A stretch of DNA of 22,931 nucleotides from Pelargonium cotyledonis (taxonomy: Eukaryota > Streptophyta > Magnoliopsida > Geraniales > Geraniaceae), in contig JAYMTA010000928.1 in NCBI GenBank assembly GCA_036897625.1, positions 1-22,931 on the forward strand. Direction: 5' to 3'. The notes beneath the pieces were generated by a model. The model searched no databases. It was not told where the DNA came from and saw nothing but the letters and a program-made list of their open reading frames with translations. Below, piece by piece: positions 1-9,800 of the stretch (positions are counted from its first letter, which is position 1; each line of letters begins with the position of its first letter). Position numbers and translations under genes: made by a program.

Positions 1-940
1 CATGTTCTCGATTTTGTTTATTAAGTTAGAGATTGAGTTTGATTTTAGAAAGATAGTTGGAGATTTGGTTTAAAAATAAAAAAAAATCTGAAAAATTCAT
101 GTTCCGGTCGTCGGAATCTTCAAAGCTATGAATTTTCCGGCGCCAGAATCTTCATAGCTATGAATTTGAAGATTCCGACGCCGGAAAATTCATAAATTTA
201 AAGATTCCGGCGCCGGCAAGAAGATGAAGATGATGACGTGGCATTCGGTTACCGGCAATAGTAAGTAAATTGGGTATAAAAAAGAAAAAATTGCAGTTCA
301 AGATTCGAAACGGTTAAATTTTGAGAGCAAGGGGCAACATAGAAAAAACCACAGTCCAAAAAATCTAGAAGTATATAACCCTTATAAAAACTTAACCAAT
401 AAACTATTTTAAAGTTTGAACAAACAAAATAAACCGACCTTGTAGAGATGATTAAATTATAATTATATAAAAAATAAATAAGATAAGTGTATTATTGACG
501 TGGCAAAATAAGAGCAAACCGTAGGGATTGGGAAAGTAGATGTGGCAAGTACAAACGCCGTAAAAAAAAATTTTTTTGACAGAATAGAAAGGAAAAAAAT
601 ACAAAATATTCACTGTATTTATTATTTTATTTTTAAAGGAAACTAGAGAGATTTTATTAAACACTAAAATTAGATAACAGACCCGTAATTAAAATTAATT
701 AGCCCTTACCAAACAACTTAATAGAATCCGTTACAGATCCGAACGACCTAGCTAGAGCGTGCCCAACACAACCAGCAGCGAATAAAAAAAATCAACCCGA
801 GGCATTGAAATACTCCATTCCAATCTGCAAAATTTGAATAACCTGTTAAACATCTTACTCTACTGTTACTGACTTCCAACTAAGTAATAAATAACAAAAT
901 TAAATAAATGGAAAAAGTAAAGTGTTAAGGACGCCGACGA
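1..940. other. 5' flank of the clathrin-assembly gene, no gene seen
   Basis: AT-rich DNA with many A and T runs and stop codons in every frame. Apart from the inverted repeat at 104-216 I find no coding sequence, RNA gene or recognisable transposon end. The promoter of the downstream plus-strand gene must lie near the right end, but no convincing TATA box at a fixed distance from a start site can be picked. The minus-strand open frame at about 452-664 is low-complexity, rich in Phe, Ile and Tyr, and is not believed to be coding. Confidence 0.6.
104..216. repeat. Imperfect inverted repeat (~50-bp arms, ~14-bp loop)
   Basis: The left arm (104-153) reads as the reverse complement of the right arm (168-216) with a handful of mismatches. 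The arms share the blocks GGAATCTT, ATGAATTTTCCGGCG and GAATCTTC. The spacer 154-167 repeats the ATAGCTATGAATTT piece of the left arm. The arms are GC-rich islands (CCGGCGCCGG) in AT-rich DNA. RNA crossing this would fold into a long hairpin. It may be a degenerate transposon end or a local snap-back duplication; no target-site duplication was recognised. Confidence 0.75.
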
Positions 941-949
941 ACCAACCCA

Positions 950-1698
950 ACTGAATTCAGTGTTGTGTAAGACCACACTTCACACCATTCCCAGGTAACC
1001 AAGCTCTTCCTCTTCTTCCTCCTAGATCTCTCCTTCTTCTCCGTTCCGTGTTTTTTCATTTTTTTTCCAACTCGAACGCAGATTGCCATTCATGTTGTCT
1101 TCTTCTTCCCTGGATCTTCCGTTTCCGCCCATGGCTTCGCGACCATTTGAGCTTGAATTATTATGTTATTCGCTTTCGCATTTGTTTATACATATTTTTT
1201 TTGTCCAATTGTTGATGTCGTCTTCGATTCTGCTGCAAATGTTTTGCCTATACGTCCCCTTTTTACTTTCTGGTTGAAGGGTTTATTGTGGCAGGATTGG
1301 TGTTGGGTTCATAATTCATTCGAGCAAGTATGGTTATTTTTTTGAAAATTTGAACTCTTGCTTTTTATTAGTTAATGGGCAGGGAAGCTTGTTTGTTTAT
1401 GATGACTCTTGAGTGAGTTTTGTGGCTGTTGATATTTATGAGGATTTTGAACTTTGGGTGCTTTTGTAACTGTTATGTGGGCTTTGGGAAATATTGAATT
1501 TTGATCTAATTGGATCCAAATTGTTGCAATGTGTGCTCAGATTGTATGCTTAGGTTGAAGGTTGTTGGTGGTTTGATTAGACTTTGATGAGTTGTTGGTT
1601 TCCAATTTGAAATGTTGTTTGTGGTTGGTGGTATAGTGGGAACTGCATTGGGTTAAATTTTTGCTATGTTGTAGGATTTGGTGATTAAGGGAGAGAGA
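950..1698 (+). promoter_or_regulatory. 5' leader of the clathrin-assembly gene, probably with a leader intron
   Basis: A pyrimidine-rich block (about 1003-1045, repeated CTTCTTCCTCC-like runs) looks like a plant 5' UTR. T/G-rich, intron-like sequence then runs to an acceptor, TATGTTGTAG, at 1674, 24 bases before the start codon. Candidate donors are at 995 (CCAG|GTAACC) and 1328 (GCAA|GTATGG). If the second is used, the mature leader would carry an upstream ATG at 1092. The main start at 1699 sits in GAGAGAATGG, with A at -3 and G at +4, a strong plant context. Transcription start and leader splicing are inferred only. Confidence 0.5.
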
Positions 1699-4600
1699 AT
1701 GGCAGGAGGTACGCAGAATAACTTGCGAAAAGCTCTTGGAGCCATCAAGGATACCACCACTGTTTCGTTGGCGAAAGTCAATAGTGATTACAAGGTCTGA
1801 TTTGGTGTTTGCAGTTGTCTTTAATTATGGTTCTTCCTTCATTTATGTCTCTGAATCTTTTCTGTATACCTTGTTAAATTGGCAGGAGTTGGATATCAAT
1901 ATAGTTAAGGCTACAAAACACGTTGAGCGCCCTGCAAAGGAAAAGCACATCAAAGGTGTGCTCTCTCTCTCCCAATATGAAAATTTCATTTTAATTGCTC
2001 ACGAACATGTCTTTCCTGAATTAGATGTACTCAGTTAATGCTTAATGGTAGGTATCTTCTGTAATTTGTGTTTACAACAAACAGTTGGTTCATGGATAGA
2101 TTCAACAAATCACTCAGTTCAACAGATGAATCTTCTATTTTGCAGCTATTTTTGCGGCTATTTCGGCTACAAGACCTCGGGCTGATGTTGCATACTGCAT
2201 CCATGCTCTTGCCTGGCGACTATCAAAAACACATAATTGGGCGGTAGGATATATAATTCATTATCTTCACCTATCTACAGCTTCATAAATTCAATAAGAA
2301 ACTAAAGCAAATAAAATAAAAAGAGAATGAGCAAGCAAAGTTCCGCTTATATGATTTTGTGAACTTGAACCTATGACTGGAAGTGGGTCAACTATACTTT
2401 ATCTTTCATTTTATCTGTAAGTTCTCTGTTTATTATAGTGGTTTTATTTCTGTAATATAACTGTAAGCTATCTCGTGGGGTTGTTATTTGAAGTTTAAAC
2501 ACTCCTGGTCACTAACAGACTTGAGGACTTTTGTTTGTCTGTAAAACATTTTTCCATGTTAGTGGTGTTATTTTTGTTGGTTTATAATTGATGTTTAGGT
2601 TGCCTTGAAAACATTAATTGTTATTCATCGAGCTTTGAGGGAGGTTGACCCCACCTTTCATGAAGAACTGATTAATTATGGCAGAAGTAGAAGCCACATG
2701 CTTAATATGTCTCATTTCAAAGATGATTCCAGTCCGAATGGTACCTCATTTTTGCCTCATGAAACCTTCTATCTCTTGAAAATCAAATTATTTTTTTATG
2801 GAATTTGTTGTGCTATGGTGCTTCAGCATGGGACTATTCTGCTTGGGTTCGCGCTTATGCATTATTTTTGGAGGAGAGACTGGAATGTTTTCGCATTATG
2901 AAGTATGATATTGAGATGGATCGTGCTGTAAGTAGTTTATCTTTTCAATACAATAGTCACACAGCCTTGCAGTTTAACTATATAAGAGAGAAAATTTTAC
3001 ATGTACAACTTTTTGGTGCAGAGAACCAAAGATCTGGACACTGCCGAACTGCTTGAGCAGTTACCAGCTCTGCAGCAGCTTCTTTTCCGAGTTATTGGTT
3101 GCCAGGTAAACTTTGATATGTTAATTAAGTTATAGTGTTGCAGTTCTTCTCTGATGCAAATCATAGGTTCCATAAAATGTCAACTTATACATCATTTTGA
3201 AAGTTTTTCCAGTTCATATAATAAAGTGTATTTTAAAAACATTGCGCAGCCACAAGGTGCTTCAGTTCATAATTTTGTGATTCAGTTGACGCTTTCAATG
3301 GTATGTGGAATGTTTAATCCTTTGTTGGCTTAATAATTTGCTGATGAATAGCCTAATTCTCTGATTTGTTTTTTTATCATTTCATAGGTTGCTGCTGAAA
3401 GCGTAAAAATCTATCAAGCTATAACTGATGGTACAGTGAACTTGGTTGACAAGGTAGGATGTGATATTGACATTTGATTTACTTAAGCTCGCCTCTTCTG
3501 TGAATCATGCATATTTGATAATCTTATTTGATGACAGTTCTTTGAGATGGAGCGTCATGATGCTCTCAAGGCTTTAGATATATATAGAAGGGCAGGGCAG
3601 CAGGTAACATTTTTTAGTAACTATCCTACTGACCATGTAGACAATCTACACTTGTTCAAGATGATTTTTATCTCCATGAAAGCATACTTACACTCTATAC
3701 TTTCAGGCAGAAAGACTTTCAGAATTTTACGAAGTGTGTAAAAGTCTTGATCTTGGACTTGGAGATAGGTTTATTAAGATAGATCAGGTTGTTTATTTTA
3801 TAATTTGTGGTGCCTTCTGGATTGATGTTATTCTCATTGAACATTTGATTATTACTCTCTTTATTGAACAACTCTTGTGTTGGTAATGAAGCCCCCGGCA
3901 TCATTTCTACAAGCCATGGAGGAGTATGTGAGAGAAGCTCCACGAAGCTCAACAATCCGCAAGGATCAGGTTTGAAAGTCTGCTCTATTGTTCTTGTAAT
4001 TCTGCATGAAATTGTAAATGGAGTGTGTGTTTTATCTTATGTTGTAAATTCACGCGTGTGCCAACCAAAGAAAGCCAAAGAACCTTGACCATTACTCTTA
4101 TAAGAGTTTTAGTTCACATTTTGAAGATAGGAATGTAGTAGTTTACATTGTACATGCATATGGTCTTAAAAGGCTGGTACTTATCAGATCTCGGTTCATC
4201 AATGAAAAAGGGAGATGCAAATGTTTTAATATGGATCACATTTGGTAATTCGCTAATTGCTGAATTGTGTTGAATTTGATATCTATAGTGTATAAAGCTC
4301 TTTGGTTCACCATAGAGTCTGATATTTAATTTATCTATGCTGTAAAAGCCATTTATGGCAGTTGCCTTCTGAAGATCCCTGAAAATATTTTATTTTTGTA
4401 ATTTTTTGAATGATTTTCAACAGTCATTCTTAGTATTTTAATTAATTGATTTAACCAAACAGGTTGACACTAAAATTGCTTCACCAAAAGAAATATTGGC
4501 AATAGAGTACAAAAAGTCACCTGAGGTGCAGGAGGAACGTCCAGCATCACCACCTCCCAAACCAGAACCAAAACCTGAACCAGTAAAGGTGGAAGCACCT

Positions 4601-5750
4601 CATGTTGAGCCGCCTGATTTGTTGGTATTTCTCAGAATCTTTCTTATTTCTGTGTATATTGAATTTTCTTCAAGGGACTGCGAAATACTTCTAAACCTCT
4701 GCCGGTTAACGTAGGTTGCACTGTATGTTTTTTTATTGGTTTATAGGGTTTGAGTAATCCTGTTCCAGCTTCAGATTTAGACGAAAAGAATGCTCGGGCT
4801 TTGGCTATAGTTCCAGTCGGTAAGTTCTTCTCTCCTTTGAAAGCTTCTTCTTAATGATGAGATATGGTATCAGTTTAAGGCTCAAAATGTTGGAAAATTG
4901 TGTCTTAGTTTGTTATTAGACTGAGTTGAAATCAGTGAACTATTGAGATTCAGAGCCATATGTTTAAAATGGTAATGTGTCAGAAACTTTATCATCATGA
5001 ACCTAAATGACCATGAGAATAGAGAATTGAGTATTTTTTTTTTTTTTTTTTCTTCTAGAACTGTGTTGTGGGTGGAAAAAGGTTTATTGATTTGTCAGTG
5101 GCTGTTGCAGCTGACCAACCAGCTTCTACCGCTCCTTATCTAGCTAATGGAGGTGCGGGATGGGAATTGGCACTTGTTACTGCTCCAAGCTCAAACGAGA
5201 GTGCCATGACAGCTAGCAAACTAGTAATTTCCTCTGATGATTTTATCGTTGATCTGTTTCCCTTGGCTCACTAAAATACCACAGTTCAGAGTTTAGGTTC
5301 ATACAGATTTAAGACATGCTTTTCCTGTTTAATGTGGGGCTCTTTCATTGATGATCTTCTACTTATGTTTACTTAAAGGCGGGAGGACTAGACAAGCTTA
5401 CACTAGACAGCCTATATGACGACGCAATCAGAAGAAGCAACCAGAATGTGAGCTACAACCCATGGGAGCAAGGCCCGATGGCCGGATCCATGATGCAACA
5501 ACCAGCACACGACCCTTTTTATGCCTCGAATGCAATGGCTGCACCACATTCAGTTCAGATGGCAGCAATGGCCAACCAGCAACAGGCTTTCATGTTTCAG
5601 CAGCAGCAGCAGCAGCAGCAGCAGATGATGATGATGGGTGCGCAACAACAGCCTTCAAATCCTTTTGGCAATCCTCATGGAGCCAGTGTCCACCCTTATG
5701 GCTCAGGTATGCCTGTTCAGGCCTACAATCCATACACAGGCCTCATGTAA
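1699..5750 (+). CDS. ANTH-domain clathrin assembly protein (AP180/CALM type)
   Basis: Binds plasma-membrane or endosomal phosphoinositides and recruits clathrin during coated-vesicle formation. I read 15 exons: 1699-1794, 1886-1955, 2146-2243, 2599-2740, 2827-2927, 3022-3105, 3250-3300, 3388-3453, 3538-3603, 3707-3787, 3892-3969, 4463-4624, 4747-4819, 5111-5223 and 5379-5750. All have GT-AG borders and the frame is intact, giving about 550 aa, close to the 540-550 aa of the Arabidopsis At5g35200 group it resembles. The protein starts [18 protein letters not shown]. The ANTH domain spans roughly residues 28-310 and has the phosphoinositide motif K-x9-K-x-[KR]-[HY] as K40, K50, K52 and H53. A Pro/Glu/Lys-rich linker (about 330-365) leads to [15 protein letters not shown] and a disordered tail with DPF (472-474), nine Gln (501-509), four Met and NPF (521-523), the usual coat and EH-domain binding motifs. 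The exon 14 acceptor is ambiguous (5098 or 5110, a 4-aa difference). Confidence 0.93.
5034..5051 (+). repeat. T18 tract upstream of the exon 14 acceptor
   Basis: Eighteen consecutive T followed by CTTCTAG. It forms the polypyrimidine tract of intron 13 of the clathrin-assembly gene and lies 40-60 bases before the in-frame acceptors at 5098 and 5110. The nearest AG, at 5057-5058, would lead to a stop codon at 5088. Confidence 0.85.
5598..5636 (+). repeat. Coding (CAG)9-(ATG)4 microsatellite: Gln9-Met4
   Basis: Nine pure CAG codons (5598-5624) followed by four ATG codons (5625-5636) inside the last exon of the clathrin-assembly gene, residues 501-513. The stretch lies in the low-complexity coat-binding tail between the DPF and NPF motifs. 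The run is uninterrupted, so its length is likely to vary between individuals. Confidence 0.95.
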
Positions 5751-6802
5751 CAATCCGTGCAAAGAGACAAATTTTTTTTCTGGAAAAGTAAAGGCAGTAA
5801 CAAAGGAATGGAGAGGTTTCGGTTGTGGACTTGATCAACGGCAAAATTTGGAGAAGGGTAAGATGTGTATCATATGTTGTGTATGTGTAGTAGTTAGAAT
5901 GATATTCTTTTTTTCTTTTCTTAATAATCAGTTCAAGGAAGGGCTTTTAATTGTTTAGTATATATGTTGGTGAGGTTGCTAATAAGTTTTTTTTCCTCGT
6001 CCTTTTTTTCCCCTTTAGACATTTCAAATTCTTTGAACCCGCATATAATGTCATTCATTTCTAGTTCAAATTTGCCATTTGTAATATTTTCCCTTTTGTG
6101 ACTTATTTTATGATTCAAGAACAGAAATGTCTTGTAATTTATGTGATAATGTTATCACATTAATGTAATGAGAGTTTAGCTAAATTTATGATTTGATCTG
6201 ATGAACATAATTTGGTTCCAACTTTGTTATTCGTCATCTTATTTGTTTCTTCATGTCGCTACATTGTTTTAAGCAAAAAAATTATTTGAACTATCCTCGG
6301 CGGGCTTGATGCGCTTATATAGAGATGATTAGATTGAGACAATACGAGAAACCAAAAAAGCGATGCTCAGTTTCTGTCCGATCATTGGTAGAGACCGTCT
6401 ATTCGTCCAATGTTGAGGTTGATTACTCATTTATACACTTTTTTAACTTTTAAGTTCAAGGAACTATTGAAGTTGTTCCACAAGTCAATAACTAGGCAAG
6501 TTATTGGCCATTATTTTCATGCATAGGACCTGCACTGCACATGGAAACTAAACAGTAAAAATAATGACAAATAAACTTCCTTAAAACTGTCAAAAGGACA
6601 TCAATTTTTCATCTGTGTATCAATTTCTTTCCTTTTTCTCCTATATCATATCATATTGACAGATGTGAAATGTAAGTTTGGTCAATCACCTGTAGGGGAC
6701 TATACAAAAAGGACTATGGCTTAACCTCACTACTGACACTGGCTGGTGAAGAAAAAAGGTCAACCAGTGTAAAGAGAGTTAACCACTCTCTTCAATCCTA
6801 TA
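5751..6802. other. Convergent 3' ends: 3' UTRs and intergenic spacer
   Basis: The 1.05 kb between the stop codons of two tail-to-tail genes. From 5751 to about 6170 the sequence is T-rich with AATAA-like and TGTAATG-like elements (5923, 6163) suited to plant polyadenylation, so the plus-strand 3' UTR probably ends near 6170. The minus-strand MATH gene's 3' UTR should lie within about 6500-6802. No further gene or transposon end was recognised, and the exact poly(A) sites are not visible from sequence alone. Confidence 0.6.
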
Positions 6803-9800
6803 TCAGTGTACTTCATCAAACCAGGGTCCTGGTCCTCCGCTACTGTTCTCGATATTGTTTTGGTACTCAATGCCATTTCTGGGCACTGTAAACCCAACCT
6901 GTTCAATGGGTCGATAAGTATTTGCAGTGAGGAGGTAATTACCACAGGGACTAGACAAGGGTCCAGCAGTATTGTTGTGCCCAACCTGTTCGGTGTGTTG
7001 GGAAGTATTTGCACTCAAGAGGAAATCACCACGAGGGCTAGATAGCTGATTGATGCCAACAAACCGGGGTCCTGCAGGATTGTTGTTATGCCTATTGCCG
7101 TTGATCTGAATGCCATTGCTGGGCACTGCAAGTCTAACCTGTTGAACAAATTGCGAAGACGAGAGGTGATTACCAAAAGGCCTTGATAAACGTTGTTGGA
7201 GAGCATGGATCTCTTTCAATCCTTCTTCGTGAATGCGCAACACTGTCTCTAGTTCATTCATTGAGAGATCTTCCAAACCCACACCATAGAGAGGAGCATG
7301 TTGTAACATTTCTTCTTGGAGTGAAACTTCAAGAGAACTTATATGTTGCTGCATTACAAAATTGGGGAAAGTTAGATAAAAGTAAATGAATGTCAGAACT
7401 AGTTTTGATCGAGGGTTGATTTGTATCTGTAGAGGAACAGGGAGTTTTTGACACCAATGACCACCACACTCCTTTGATGCCTACCAGACATCTGTACATT
7501 TAATATGACACTCAATTATTTGACCGATGTTTCGTGGACACTCTCTTGGTGATGATTTCTCCAACATCTTTTGCTAAGGATATAATAGACACTGAACGTA
7601 CATCAATCGAATACAAAGACATTCTTATCTCATTCAAAGCTTTTGTGTGATTACTTTCCCCTTCTCTTCTATATTCAAATGCTTAGGCTAACTAAGGGAG
7701 ATTGCCCTATGGGAGTTTATTTACGTGAACTAAAAAACACAGCTGATGCACTTGCTGCAATCAATTTTCCTATTTCATCTCATGACTTGTCTCTTACGCA
7801 TTTGCTGGCTTACCCCAAGAATATGAGAATTGTCACTACTATTACTCTTGGAAGGGGACTGCCTTGACTTCCGACTCTTTGAGGACTGAACCTCTGTAGC
7901 AGGAACAAAGCATCAAGAAGTTTTCAGTTCATACTTGTGTATAAATGTATTTCATGTCAGTTTGTTCAAATGTAAGTTGTGATTATGGTGCAACTCTACT
8001 CCAAAAGAAAGAAATCTTGAGCAAGGTATCATATTCGATCAATTCAAACTAGATAAGTGTGATTCCTCGCTTCACAGTTGAAACTACTTAGTTCAGAAAA
8101 CATCTAATCTAATCATCTTCTTTTTCTCTTTTTTATTTTAGGGTAGGTTCCTATTAACTTGAGCTTCTCATGTGATCATTATTCATTAAGCCCTTAAAGT
8201 TTTAATGATGTGATTTAGTGCCTTTAATCAAGTGGTGTGTGTGTGTGCGTGTGGTGTTTTGCATATAAAAGAGCGGTCCAGTGCATGAGACTCCCACCGC
8301 AGTAGGGTCTGGTTTGCATACCAATGGAAAAAATTTAAATATCTGAAATGAGTACCACAGGCTAAGGCTTCAGATAACTGGCCATACTCATTAATAAACT
8401 CGCAAACAAAATGGAAGGAGAACCAAACCTTGCAGTAATTCAATTTTCTTTCCATCTCAATAATGTGTGCTTTACAGTGTGTCATCTCTTCTTCCATCTC
8501 CTGTTTTTCGCCTTCAGTTTGTGTAACTCTTAGTTTCAACTGACAGACTTCATCCAAAAGAGACTGTTTTTGCCCCCTGTAACTCGCAGCTTCAACTGTA
8601 AAACGTTTTAGTTCTGCCTCAAAATGTTCTCTCTCAGTTTGTACTCTCCTCAACTTGTGACTCAGCATGTTTTTCTCTTTACCTACTTGCTGCAAAACTC
8701 AAGTACATACAGAAATTTAGATGCTAATGATTCCTGAAATGCAAAAAAGCATTTTAATGATTATCAAGAATGATAATAACAGAAACTGCAGATTTATTTC
8801 CTGTCATTATCAAAATAATGATTATCAAGACCTATAACTTTTTTCCCATTAATATTTTTATGTTGGACAGCAATTATCTCCAAAATTGCTGTTGAATATT
8901 CACATGAATGTTGGACGGCAGTTTCTCAGTTCACACAATAACATCTAGTATTCTATGACTTGTGTGTACCAACAAAGTGTTTCTAGATTATTAAAGACAG
9001 TGATAGAAACACTAGTGTTATCTAACTCACCAAGGCTTGAAGGCTCACATGTGAAAGGAGAGATTGTTGAGATATTCCCATGTGAGCAAGTGTTCAATAA
9101 TTATATTCTCACATCTTTGCAAGTCTCTATATGTCTCCTTGCCCATCTTTCATTTCTAGCCTGTTATCTAACTCACCAATATGCTTTGAGCATAGCTTCA
9201 TAGACTACTTTTTAAGTTTCATTGTGACATTTTATATTCATAGGTGTTTTGGTTCCAACCTTATGTCACCTCTTATAGTGCTCAATTCTCCCTAATGACA
9301 TTTTACATTTCCTCTAGGACCACACCCTTTAGATTCTCCAAAAGCCTCTTTAGCTATCTTCCTAATGCAAATTGTCATTTGTCCCCTGAATGACATGAGT
9401 GTCTTCAACTAAATTTCATCTAATTTCAGTGGCCATCCTCTCCTTCAGATATATTAAGTTCCACCAACTAGTCCTAGGCTCCTTATTTTTTCTATACAAT
9501 TTCTCAAGGTAAAAATCTAGGACTGCTAACTTGTGTTGTGTTTCTAGGCACTCCCTCAGGATCACTTAACAATAATTAATGTCTTTTCTATCCTCTCTCT
9601 CCATGTGAGGAAAAAGTCTAATTTGACAAGTTAAAGGCACTCCTACATATGATCAAGTGTGAATGTTGTGTCCTAAACTAAGTGTTTGGTGTACACAAAT
9701 CGTACGACATAGAAATTCTACAATGGCTTCCCTTACCTCGTACGTATCCATAGAATCAAAATGCACTCTCTTGAAACCTAGCCTAACCCTCCTCACAGAT

